64,000 bases of DNA from CBDDEH01 sp965226865 (GTDB lineage: Bacteria; Chloroflexota; Dehalococcoidia; Lucifugimonadales; JAGWBF01): contig CBDDEH010000003.1 in assembly GCA_965226865.1 (NCBI GenBank), positions 744,001 through 808,000 on the forward strand, read 5' to 3'. Both the position numbers and the translations under genes were made by a program. Below the pieces are notes generated by a model. The model saw nothing but the letters and a program-made list of their open reading frames with translations. It did no database searches and was not told the DNA's origin. Each line of letters opens with the position of its first letter. Position 1 is the first letter of the stretch. Below, piece by piece: positions 35,216-44,330 of this stretch.

Positions 35216-36623
35216 ACGAACTGGCCTATACCTGTATCTGTCTTCGCTGTTTTTGGCGCTGATTCTCGTGACGGCATGTACCAGTACTGTCGATACCCAG
35301 AGCACTCCCATAACTCTGCCAACGGCCCCGCCCACTCAGGAGCCGAGAGCCTTGTCGTCCAGTGAACTGATGGCGGTGGATGGATTTGTAACACAAGAGC
35401 AGGCCACTGGAGTAGAGTGGGACCAGCTCCACACAGACTTGGACGAATGGCGCGCGACATTGACGTCATGCGACGAAAACGCCTTTCAGAACGCCCTTCG
35501 AGAGTTCGTCGTTAGCTTCAACTCCGTGACGGAGCAGGCCAGGGATCTTCCCAGGGCTACCGCCACTCGGGAGTTTGCAGAAACACTAATAGAAGCCGCC
35601 GAATCTGAAGAGGCGGCGTTCAGGCAACTGCACGAACGCTGGCAGCCGAACAGTCCTTCACTCTTTGAGATGATAGAGCAAAAGCGTACCGAGGCGGCCC
35701 GTGCCCAAAGAAAAGTTCAGGACCTCGTCATAGACTTGCAGGAGGAGCTTGAGGAGGCTACCGACCCCGAAAGATTGCAGGCGATAGAAGAGTTCTCTCT
35801 AGCCCTTGATCCTGTAGGCGACGACTGGGATGAGTTACACGACGAATACACCAAATTGTTGCGAGAAACCGCAAACCTGGACGACTTGGCAGTCCTGGCT
35901 CGTCTGGACGGGCTCATCGAACAGCTCAACTCCATACTCGAGTCGATTGACGGACTACCCGCTACGGATGCTACGGAAGAAATGGTTGAGGCTCTTCGGG
36001 AGGCGGCGGAAACTGAGCAGTCGGCCTTGGCAAATACACATAGCGCTGTCATCCAGGCCATAACGGCAGATCCCGAGAACGGTGATGAGCCTGCTGCTCC
36101 CGGAACGGAAGATTCTGAGAAGACAGTTGCCCCGCTTCATGAGGCCCTTGAGCAGGCCATCAAAGACTCGCGGGCAGCCCTGAAGGAAGTCGAGGTCACC
36201 ATAGATAACGCCCTGGATGGGAGCGCGGAGGAAGACTTGCAGGACGTCCAGGAGTTTGGTGACAAGTTTGAGATCGTCCTGCCTGCCTGGGACGCATTCC
36301 ACGAACAATACAACAATTGGCGAAGAACCGAGGGCGGATGCAACCGGACTGAGGTGCTCCAAGCCTTGGGTCAATTCAATTTACGCATGACGGAGATCGG
36401 CCGAAGGGTGGGAGACCTGCCTCAATCAGGTTACTTACTGCCTATGTACAATCTCCTGGTGGAGGCGGCAGAAAGGGAGGAGGGTGCAATTCGGGCCCTG
36501 AAAAACTCCTGGCAGGCCTTCACAGTTGACGCCTTTATAGCTGCCGAAAGAGAGCGTGACAACGCCGACAGGCTACGGCGCGAGGCAAGCATTGCCCTGG
36601 AAGAACTCCTAAGCCGGTCCTAG
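35208..36623 (+). CDS. Helical repeat lipoprotein
   Basis: 471 aa. A lipoprotein signal (YLYLSSLFLALILVTAC) places the mature protein on the outer face of the membrane, anchored at the lipobox Cys. The mature part is almost entirely helical, with at least three repeats of a WDQLH/WDELH/WDAFH-centred unit (VEWDQLHTDLDEWRATL, GDDWDELHDEYTKLL, PAWDAFHEQYNNWRRTEGG), each followed by a DLPxAT-type turn and an EAAExEExA helix. No family is recognised. It is the last gene of the S49 operon. Confidence 0.65.
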   Translation: MNKRTGLYLYLSSLFLALILVTACTSTVDTQSTPITLPTAPPTQEPRALSSSELMAVDGFVTQEQATGVEWDQLHTDLDEWRATLTSCDENAFQNALREFVVSFNSVTEQARDLPRATATREFAETLIEAAESEEAAFRQLHERWQPNSPSLFEMIEQKRTEAARAQRKVQDLVIDLQEELEEATDPERLQAIEEFSLALDPVGDDWDELHDEYTKLLRETANLDDLAVLARLDGLIEQLNSILESIDGLPATDATEEMVEALREAAETEQSALANTHSAVIQAITADPENGDEPAAPGTEDSEKTVAPLHEALEQAIKDSRAALKEVEVTIDNALDGSAEEDLQDVQEFGDKFEIVLPAWDAFHEQYNNWRRTEGGCNRTEVLQALGQFNLRMTEIGRRVGDLPQSGYLLPMYNLLVEAAEREEGAIRALKNSWQAFTVDAFIAAERERDNADRLRREASIALEELLSRS

Positions 36624-37117
36624 GGGCATCGGTCCACCCGGCCTATACACAGCAAAAGTTGAGTAGCCCTCGCGTGTCCCGTTGTTGCTGACAATCTACA
36701 AATGAAGAGCTTTTGGAAGTTCCTATTAAGGGGAACATCTGCCGTTCGCAGAAGGCGCAGGTCTGTGATTCCACCTTCGAGTAATTGGGAGCGACGTTTT
36801 GAGATTGAGGAATCTATACGCGCTGCTACACTTTGCAGGATTCGCCTTGATACTTCGATTGAGGCAACCCCAATCCTGACGGGTTGCGATGTAGGTCTGA
36901 CTACAGTTCCAGAACGAAGCTCAACCTGAAGGTTCTTGTTTTGTACAGTCTGGCGGCTTGTAAGCGACGAAGCTGCGACAGGGGTCGATGTGGCGCTCCG
37001 GGCCTGGCTGGAAAACCGACGCCGCACCTTAGTCCTTGGAGAGGTCAAGCACCCCAGACACCAATGGCACATGGAAGGAGAGGACGACACAAATGAAAGA
37101 ATCGCCGCCTTTAACAG
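36624..37117. other. Gene-free 0.5-kb interval
   Basis: It lies between two convergent lipoprotein genes. Short open frames exist on both strands, but none has a ribosome site plus protein sequence I can support. No clear terminator or repeat is seen. Confidence 0.5.
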
Positions 37118-37924
37118 CTATTGCCGCATCGCCTCCTGGGACAAGCCCTGGCAAATCAACCGGGCTATGGAGGTAGCCGCCCCGTCGTCGTCAAAAATGC
37201 TGAGGGCCTGCTCCACCATCTCCACCGGCGGCTGGTCTCCGGCAATATCTTCGTGCTCCGCGTAGCAGGCTACCAGCATTGCTGTCGCATCGGCCCGCTC
37301 GGCGGAGGGGGTTCCGATTTCTCCTGGCTCCATTCGCGCCGTGCTGCAGGTCATATAGGTCATCATCGCTAGTTCGGCGTCGTTGTCCGTGCGCTCCGCG
37401 TTGAGGCGGTAGTTTTCGAGAGTTAGTTCCTGCAGCTGCTCCGGCATCCCTTGGTCCCGTGAGGCCAGGCAGTCGGTTCCGGCTTCAATGACTGTCTTCT
37501 GGTCGGGGCTGGCACCCTCCATTACGAAGCGCGGCACCTTTTGCAGCAGCCTTTCTCGTTCCATCCCCACTTCCTGCAACATTTGCTCGTCGGTGGGCCT
37601 CATACCACCCACACCGCTGCCGCCAGGCATCCCGGTGAGCAGGGGCATCACCAAGGAGCGTGTCTCCGCGTTCATTTCCTCGTTCGTATTGCGCTCGGCT
37701 TTAGCCCGCTCCAAGGCCTGCTCCAAGGCGGACAGCCGTTCGGCGATTTCCTCTCGCTCGTCTGCGGCAGCCTCCCGGCTCTTGCGCTCCTGGGCCTCGG
37801 CGCGGCTCAAGCCTTCCTCCAGAGCGGTGATGCGGCCGTCGTCGCTGCTGTTGTTGCAGGCAGCCAGCGCCACCGCAACAATAACCAACAGCAGTATCGC
37901 CAGGGATTTCGCCGGGTTCTGCAT
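37118..37924 (-). CDS. Coiled-coil lipoprotein
   Basis: 268 aa from the ATG at 37924. The signal (SLAILLLVIVAVALAAC) ends at a lipobox Cys followed by NNSSDDG. A long coiled coil follows (ITALEEGLSRAEAQERKSRE, IAERLSALEQALERAKAERN). The C-terminal domain has four cysteines (GTDCLAS, YMTCSTA, LVACYAEH, LICQGL) that could form disulphides outside the cell. No family is recognised. A better ribosome site (GGAGAGAAG) precedes this ATG than the longer frame from 37963. Confidence 0.65.
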   Translation of the reverse strand: MQNPAKSLAILLLVIVAVALAACNNSSDDGRITALEEGLSRAEAQERKSREAAADEREEIAERLSALEQALERAKAERNTNEEMNAETRSLVMPLLTGMPGGSGVGGMRPTDEQMLQEVGMERERLLQKVPRFVMEGASPDQKTVIEAGTDCLASRDQGMPEQLQELTLENYRLNAERTDNDAELAMMTYMTCSTARMEPGEIGTPSAERADATAMLVACYAEHEDIAGDQPPVEMVEQALSIFDDDGAATSIARLICQGLSQEAMRQ

Positions 37925-38050
37925 ATCTGCTTCTCTCCTTCCTCCAGGCTCCCCTGGATGCAAACGGCAATTGTGCCTCCCCTCGCGTGACTGTGTAAAC
38001 GGTGTCGATGTCCAGGAGGGAAGTGCAAAACTCCTAGCTTTGGTGCAGTG

Positions 38051-38289
38051 TCACTCATCAAGGGGATGGATGTCGTAGACGTTGATGTCGTAGCAATCCC
38101 CGTCAGTGTCCACCTTGGCTGAGAACCAGGCGATGTAGTCCTGGCTTACCCCGAAAGCGTTCTTGGCCCCAAAGACGATGCCGGTGTCAACATCGTATTC
38201 TCCCGGCCTCGGAGACGACAGAGCGCGTATCCAGAGCTCATCAGGCGCAATGTCAATCTGGTAGCGGTCAGCACCGATACCCGGACCGA
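38051..38289 (-). pseudogene. C-terminal fragment of an unknown protein
   Basis: The open frame reads GADRYQIDIAPDELWIRALS, then VDTGIVFGAKNAFGVSQDYI and DGDCYDINVYDIHPLDE to a stop at 38051. There is no start. The upstream side is abruptly replaced by a peroxiredoxin fragment on the opposite strand at about 38290, which marks a rearrangement junction. Confidence 0.45.
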
Positions 38290-38290
38290 T

Positions 38291-38518
38291 GCTTTACGGA
38301 TGACGGCGCTGGCGGGAGCCAGATTTCCAATCTTGTCAGACCCGGATGGCGCAACCGCCCGCAGCTATGGAGTGTTTGACCTTCTCGGCGACGGCGTCGC
38401 TACACCTGCGACCTTCATAGTCAAGCAGGAGGGGAGCATCGGCTGGCGTTACGTTGGCGAGCATATAGGTGACCGCGCCACAATCCAGGACATCTTGACC
38501 GCTCTGGACGATTCATAG
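38291..38518 (+). pseudogene. Peroxiredoxin (AhpC/TSA) C-terminal fragment
   Basis: About 72 aa: FPILSDPDGATARSYGVFDL, then TPATFIVKQEGSIGWRYVGE. This is the end of a thioredoxin-fold peroxiredoxin. The N-terminal half with the peroxidatic Cys (the PVCT motif) is missing, so it is not functional. Confidence 0.7.
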
Positions 38519-38850
38519 CGAGGTGGAGGCGACTATTTGGCAGGGAGTGGGATTACGACGCTAGACGAGTTGTCCAATCTCTGATCATCCCACAAGACTC
38601 CTATGGCCGTCTGCGTCGGACTTGGGCAGAAGGCTTACATCTGCCCAACCACATCTTGAAGATGGTTCTGCCTACCGTCAAATTAGGCCCACCTGAGAGG
38701 GCTTGAACCCGTAGGGCAGTCGGCAGACCTGTTTTTCAATCCACCACAGATGGGAGGTCTGTAGCTCCGCAGGCTGTTGCCACCTATTCAACCTCAGTTG
38801 CATCCAAATCGACTGCCCATGAGAACCGTACCTTTTTGTGTTGATTGGAA
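38519..38850. other. Interval with hairpin repeat and rearranged debris
   Basis: No gene is supported. It contains copy R3 of the dispersed hairpin repeat (38649-38693) and a tRNA-like but incomplete stretch on the minus strand (about 38688-38760). Confidence 0.5.
38649..38693 (+). repeat. Dispersed hairpin repeat, copy R3
   Basis: It starts CCACATCTTGAAGATGG, continues TTCTGCCTACCG and ends TTAGGCCCACC. It is clearly related to the copies at 7800 and 28742 but more diverged, with the end motif in the orientation opposite to R1. Confidence 0.5.
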
Positions 38851-40487
38851 GACAGAGAACTCAGTTTCGTACCAAATCAGCGTTGGGAAGTCGATCAAGT
38901 CCAACCCCGTCTGCACCAAGCGCGGGTGGCATATCATCACGTCTATTCCCTGCTTCACCCTGTCCGCCACCCACGCCTCCCGCCGTTCGGGGGCCACCGC
39001 GTCGGCCACCCACACCGCCACCCGGAACCCGTGGCGGGTGAGCATGTCGTCCATCCGCTCCGCCGCCACCATGTCCACCAGGGCCTTCTCCTTCGGGTAC
39101 AGCTTGTCTTCCGACAACGGCGGGACCTGCACGATCACGTCCCCGCTCCTGGGGTCGAAGACCGTCTCCCCCCTGGTGCAGCCTTCGGGGTAGGCCAGGA
39201 GGGTTTGCAGGTAGGTCACCAGCAGCCGCTTCGAGCCGGCCTTGAGAGCTTCCGCCAGCTTCTTGCGCAACTCCTCGTACACCGTGTTGTAGGCGCTGCG
39301 CTGGGAGTAGCCCGTCGCGTCCTCCTCGGAGTCCATCGAGGACAGGAGGATCTGCTCGTCGTAGCCGGGCAGGCCCGACGCCACGTCCGAGAGCCGCAGG
39401 AAGACGGTGTTCCCGATGATGTGGAAGAGCGCGGAAGGCACGAGGCCCGGCCGCTCCCTGACCACCTTGCGGAACTGGCGGCGGCTGCTGTTGCGCCCGT
39501 CCTCCACCGCGTCGTCGTCGTCCTTCCCGACCGTGACCTCCTCGAAGCCGTACCGCTGTATCCAGCGGTGCTCGTCGGAGCGCTCGAAGTCCGTCCTGAG
39601 CTCCGGGCTGAACCGGTAGAGCAGGTGAAAGAGCGTCGAGCTGTAGCCGCCCATCAGAGTCCCCGACAGGCTGAGGGACTTGCCGCAGGCGTCGGCGAGG
39701 ACCCCGGCGGCGATGCCCTGGGCGCTTCCGCGCCCCTTATATTCATGGACCTCATCCCCGACCAACAGGTCGAAGAAGCCCTTCATGTGGTGCTTCACGT
39801 AGTCGGCCAAAGGGTAGCGGGCGGGGCCGGACTTGTCGGCCTGCCAGAGGGGAGAGCCGCAGCCGGCGCAGGTGTGCTTGCGGCGGTTCAGGTCCTCGTC
39901 CGTGAGGGGAACGCCGTCCTTGTCCACGATCTGGGCGGTGCAGTCGGGGCAACAGGGGACCCGGAACGGCTCGCCCGTCTCCTCGTCCCGAAGGAGCCTC
40001 CCCTGGACGTTGCCCACCGCTCTATCACGGCGGGCATCCAGCGGTAGGAGAGCTTGGCCTTCTCACGGCTCATCACCGCGAAGAGGGGGCCGGAGCCGAC
40101 GGAGATGCGGAGCCGCTCCAGGTCGGTGATGGACTTGACGATGACGGCGCGGGCGCCGGGCACCGTCATCTCCACCTCCCGCTTCCACTTGGGGACCAGG
40201 TGGGGCGGGCAGAGGACCAGAATCCGCCGGAAGCCCGCCATGTGCGCGGCGGCGGCGGCGATGAAGGTCTTGCCCGTGCCCATCTCGCCGACGACGGTGG
40301 TGCCCCGGTGGGCTTCGAGGGAGAGGGCCGCGCCCTTGATGGCGTCCTCCTGCGCCCCCAGGGGCTTGCGGAGCAGGCGGGGGAGCTTGTGCCCGTTCTC
40401 CGAGGGCCGGTAAAGGGGTGGGTAGGACTCCACCACCCGCCGGGCGATGGCCTCCTTGAACGTGTCGATGAACTGTCCGAGGTTCAT
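38794..40487 (-). pseudogene. SNF2/DEAD-type helicase, frameshifted and 3'-truncated
   Basis: The N-terminal frame (from 40487) has the Q-like motif GAQEDAIKGA, Walker A VVGEMGTGKTFIAAAAA, and ILVLCPPHLVPKWKREVEMT. One missing base near 40019 shifts into the second frame, with a zinc knuckle (CCPDCTAQ, CAGCGSPLW), DEVHEYKGRGSA (motif II) and SLSGTLMGGYSSTLFHLLYR (motif III). The protein stops about FPTLIWYETEFSVF, just before the expected helicase motif VI with its arginine finger, and runs into unrelated sequence. It resembles helicases of integrative elements and phages. In its present form it is inactive. Confidence 0.75.
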
Positions 40488-40683
40488 GTCTTTCTCCTTG
40501 TATCTTGATTTTGGTATGGGACAATCACTTCACTTAGGTGGATCTGGGTGCGGCAGACCGGTTTCTCCTTGGTCATGGAAGACCGTCACGAAAGCGAGGG
40601 TCGCCGCACCCCTCCCGAACAGAGCCCGAACAGTATCCGTGGTTGGGTGTCAAGGTCTTTGCCAAATTGAGGAGTAGATACCT

Positions 40684-41616
40684 CTATCCGGGCCGCACAA
40701 CCCAGGGTGTTTGCCGCCGAGCTAGCGCGTTCAACTGCAACAGCAGCTTGCGCATCACTGCCACCAAGGCCAAGTTTCCGGGTTTCCCACGTTGACGCAG
40801 GTTCTGGTAGAAACGGCGTAGTTCGCCATTGACCTGAATCACTGAGCATGCACAGAGGTAGAGGGCTTTACGCACTATGCCGCGGCCGCCCCGGATTGCC
40901 CTCTGGCCTCGCTTCTGGCCGCTATCTCGAGACCAGGGGGCCAGACCCACCAGGGAGGTCAATGCTTTGCTGTCCCAATGGCCCAGTTCGGGCAGATGGG
41001 CTACCAGGATGGCAGCGGTCAATGGTCCCACACCAGGCACGGTGCGGTACAACGCGGCGCGCTGGGCCAGGGAAGAGCTACTCTGCAGCGCTTCCTGGTA
41101 CTCCTCCTCCAGCTGCGCAATCTCCTTATCCAGCCAGGCGATGTGGCGCTTGGTAGAGTTGGCAACGGCAGCGGAGACGCCCTTGTCCAGCCGGTTCAGC
41201 TCCTGGACTCGCTGTTCCACGAACTGCCGCCGCCTGCGCAGCAAGTCCTGCAATTCCTCGCGTTCCGGCTCCAGTTCCGGCGTGTCTGAATCAGGGAACA
41301 CCTGGCCGAAACGGGACAGCACCTGAGCGTCTCTAGGATCGGTTTTGGCTTCGTAGCCGCAGGCCCGGGCGAAGGAACGCACCCGGCTCGGGTGAGCCAC
41401 GCGCACTGCTATCTCGGCCTTCCGCAACCGGCTGACCAGTAGCCGCTCGTACCCGCCGGTGGATTCGCACACGGTCATGGTGGTGCACTGCTCCTTCAGA
41501 TGTCTCAGCAGCCTGGTAATGCTTTTCGCCGTGTTGCCGAACCGGAGTACCGGACCCTCTGATACCGAAACGTCCAAGCTGACTTTGCCTACGTCAATGC
41601 CTGCTACCACTTCCAT
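40684..41616 (-). CDS. IS110-family transposase A (DEDD)
   Basis: 310 aa, intact. RuvC-like DEDD domain: VVAGIDVGKVSLDVSVSEG (first Asp), TVCESTGGYERLL (Glu), GYEAKTDPRDAQVLSRFGQV (Asp pair). C-terminal Tnp domain: YRTVPGVGPLTAAILVAHLP, and LVGLAPWSRDSGQKRGQRAI with the conserved Ser region. IS110 enzymes insert site-specifically, guided by a bridge RNA encoded beside the gene. It is divergent from a second IS110 gene across 282 bp. Confidence 0.92.
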   Translation of the reverse strand: MEVVAGIDVGKVSLDVSVSEGPVLRFGNTAKSITRLLRHLKEQCTTMTVCESTGGYERLLVSRLRKAEIAVRVAHPSRVRSFARACGYEAKTDPRDAQVLSRFGQVFPDSDTPELEPEREELQDLLRRRRQFVEQRVQELNRLDKGVSAAVANSTKRHIAWLDKEIAQLEEEYQEALQSSSSLAQRAALYRTVPGVGPLTAAILVAHLPELGHWDSKALTSLVGLAPWSRDSGQKRGQRAIRGGRGIVRKALYLCACSVIQVNGELRRFYQNLRQRGKPGNLALVAVMRKLLLQLNALARRQTPWVVRPG

Positions 41617-41898
41617 GTCTTACCCTCCCGGTTTGATGGTGCCTGTGTCCTCCACACTTGTAGATGCGGGCCCGAAGCCCGTGTATCCGTTCGGAGCGAC
41701 CAGTACGGAGGGAAGGGTGTCTCACTGTTCGCCGGTGCAGTCCAGGGTTCCGCCTGGCTCACCCAGTTGCTTGCGACGCGCCCTCCCCGCCTGCCCAGCC
41801 AATAGGCCTATTGACCGAGCGTATTGATCATACAAGTTGCCTGGGCCAACGGAGCCCGCATCGTGCAAGGACGGGCCAGTAATTCGCAGGAGGTGCTC
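41617..41898. other. Shared upstream region of two IS110 genes (candidate bridge-RNA locus)
   Basis: There is no protein gene in these 282 bp. Each IS110 gene has this interval as its 5' flank, where IS110-group elements encode their ~180-nt bridge RNA. A stem such as GCGGGCCCGAAGCCCGTG (41669-41686) is visible. The assignment rests on position and established IS110 biology; no structure could be computed. Confidence 0.35.
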
Positions 41899-42862
41899 AT
41901 GGAGCAGGAACCGATCTACGTAGGCATCGATGTAGCCAAGGCCCAGGTGGACGTCGCCAGTCCGTCCAGCAGACGACAGATGGCGGGTGTCCTATGACGA
42001 GGCAGGGATCAGGCAGCTGGTCTCCCGGCTGAAGACCCTGGAACCGGTCATGGTGTTGCTGGAGGCCTCGGGCGGCTTGGAACTGCCGCTGGTGACTGCC
42101 CTGGCAGCCGAGGCGGTGCCGGTGGTCGTCGTCAACCCGCGCCAGGTGCGAGACTTCGCCAAGGCCACTGGGAAGCTGGCGAAGACGGACTCGCTTGACG
42201 CAGCGGTCCTAGCCCACTTCGCCGAAGCAGTCCGCCCGCCCGTGCGCCCTCTTCGAGACACCGAGACTCAGGCCCTCAACTCCCTGGCTGCCCGCAGGCA
42301 CCAGGTGATGACCATGCTGGTCTCGGAGAAGAACCGCCTGAGCTCCGCCACCGTCGCCGTGCGTCCCCGCATCGAGGCCCACATTGCATGGCTGGAGGGT
42401 GAGTTGGACGACCTGGACGAGGGCTTGCGGCAGACTCTCCGCCAGAGTCCCGTTTGGCGAGAGAAGGACGACCTGTTGCGCAGTGTTCCCGGAGTCGGGG
42501 AACGTCTCTCTATGACTCTCTTGGCCTATCTGCCGGAGCTGGGCACGCTGGACCGCCGGCAGGTCGCCGCCCTCGTGGGAGTGGCTCCCTTCAACCGGGA
42601 CAGCGGCACGCTGCGGGGCAAACGCACCGTATGGGGTGGACGCGCCCGGATCCGCGCCGTCTTGTACATGGGAGCGTTGGTAGCCAGCCGCCACAACTCC
42701 GTAATCCGGGACTTCTACCGGCGGCTGCTGGCCGCTGGTAAGCCGAAGAAGCTGGCCCTCACAGCCTACATGCGCAAGCTGCTGGTTATCCTCAACTCAA
42801 TGCTCAAGCATGGCTTGCCCTGGCGTGACCTGACTCCGAAGGTCGCCGGTCATTCCTCTTGA
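41899..42862 (+). pseudogene. IS110-family transposase B, one frameshift
   Basis: From ATG 41899 (after GCAGGAGGTGC) the protein reads EQEPIYVGIDVAKAQVDVA. One extra base near 41959 then breaks the frame; the rest is open as WRVSYDEAGIRQLVSRLKTL, VVVVNPRQVRDFAKATGKLA, KTDSLDAAVLAHFAEAV, and the Tnp domain LRSVPGVGERLSMTLLAYLP, LVGVAPFNRDSGTLRGKRTV. It is a different IS110 subtype from transposase A. It interrupts an IS1182 transposase near 42880. Confidence 0.88.
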
Positions 42863-42879
42863 CTTTCAAGACAGTTGCT

Positions 42880-44084
42880 TCATGCGAGTTCCCCGGCGCC
42901 GACCCCGCCACCGGGCTCACCAGTTCCGTTCCCCGGCGCGAGGCTTCGAAGGCATTGCGGCCCGACCCATACGCCGTGTCGGCGAAGAGCTCGTCCGGTC
43001 GGACCTTCCGCTCCGCGAGCCCGTCAACGACCGGCACGCTCACGTCGGTGTCGCTCCCACTCGAGGGGGTCACCTCCACGTGGGTGATGAGCTGGGTGGC
43101 GTTCTCCTCGTGGCAGGTCTCCGCCACCTGCACCTCGTACCCCTTCCCCTTGTGGCCGCTGTAGGTCACATCCGGGCCGTGGGGCGATTGCAGCGAGTCG
43201 GCGGACACCTGCTTCGGGTCCTTCAAGGCCACGGGCACCTTGCATTCCCCAGCATCGTCGTCATCGTCCCTGGGGCGCCCGTCCTGGTGTTTGCCCACAT
43301 GGCACTGCTCCCGCAGCAGCCGCTCCAGCAGCCGGTACTCCTCCAGCTGGGCAGCAGTCGTGCCATGGAACCGGTCCACCAGCCGGTAGAGGTCCCGGGC
43401 ACAGACCGAAAGGCGTCGCCGACCCTCCCCCGTGCGGGCGTCCTCGTAGTGGGTCGCCTCGTCTTCTTCCTTCAAATAGCGCCCTAGGAGGCCCTCCGGA
43501 ACCCCAGGGCGAAGCTCTGGGTGCTCCCAGCGCAAGGCCCGCAGGAACAACCGCATCGTCTCACAGAACAGGCCCAGCCGGGTGAGTGTGGCGATGTTGC
43601 TCATGATGTGGGTGGAGTCCAGCCGTTGCTTTCCGGTGCGTATGCCCAGCGCCTGGATGATCCGGTCCGTGGTCTCCTGGAAAGCCAGCCGGCCACCGTC
43701 GTGCTGCATCAGGCGAACTCGGAAGTTGTGGAGGGTCTTCTGGGGCAGGTGGGTCTCCTCGATGTCCAGCCGCAGGGCGTGGTGCCAGAGCAGAGCCTGC
43801 CCTGAGCTTGCCGAAGGGTTGAACTCTAGTTGTTCCAGAGCTTCATCGTCGGTGAGGTTGAACATCTCTTTGAGGAGGTGGACCCCGAGGACGGTCTGCA
43901 CCGCCCGGTTGGGACGGCCGTTGTCCACGCAGTACATGGGAGCAAAGCGCTCCTCGTCAATCAGGGGGAGCGCCTCGTTTCGGAAAACCTCGGCCCAACT
44001 TCTCTCCAGGCGCTTAGCCTTCTTCGGCGTCACCAGGAACTGGGACTGCCAGAGGCTCTCTTGCGGGTCTCGTATTCGGAACAT
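42880..44084 (-). pseudogene. IS1182-family transposase, C-terminus cut by IS110
   Basis: About 405 native residues remain. Start: MFRIRDPQESLWQSQFLVTP. Core: GVHLLKEMFNLTDDEALEQL, RLDIEETHLPQKTLHNFRVR, QRLDSTHIMSNIATLTRLGL, ELFADTAYGSG. After RGTELVSPVAGSAPGNSHE the frame passes into IS110 sequence. A 24-nt palindromic repeat is inserted in frame after LEFN, adding PSASSGQA. The rest of the DDE domain is lost. Confidence 0.85.
43797..43818. repeat. Short palindromic repeat inside the IS1182 gene
   Basis: CCCTGAGCTTGCCGAAGGG is the widespread REP-like palindrome often seen as CCCTTCGACAAGCTCAGGG. Here it adds about eight residues (PSASSGQA) in frame to the transposase, between EFN and LLWHHAL. 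Confidence 0.65.
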
Positions 44085-44330
44085 CCTCCCCTCCCTCGGC
44101 CAGGCGCAGCGCCCACGACCTTTTATTACATTATCCCCACCTTGCCCCAGGCTGGCGAGGGGTTTTTACGAACAAATCAAACTCGTATCCACGCCTCCCA
44201 CCGGCACGCCGCAACTCAAATGCCAAATCTTAAACCGGAAACCCGGTATCACCTCCCTCCTGACAATCTCTCGTAATGGGCGTCGGAAGCGCTTACGTCA
44301 AAACGCGGGGATCGGATTCATGGGATGGTC

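Noticed and set aside
38688..38760. tRNA-like sequence on the minus strand (TTGAAAA anticodon-like loop, GGGTTCAAGCCC T-arm-like segment, pairing ends)
   Set aside because: No D-arm can be drawn, the T-stem has a mismatch and no CCA end or 7-bp perfect acceptor is present. At most it is a decayed fragment.
38845..40047. 400-codon plus-strand frame opposite the helicase
   Set aside because: Valine/arginine/leucine-rich shadow typical of antisense in G+C-rich genes; the minus strand carries clear helicase motifs.
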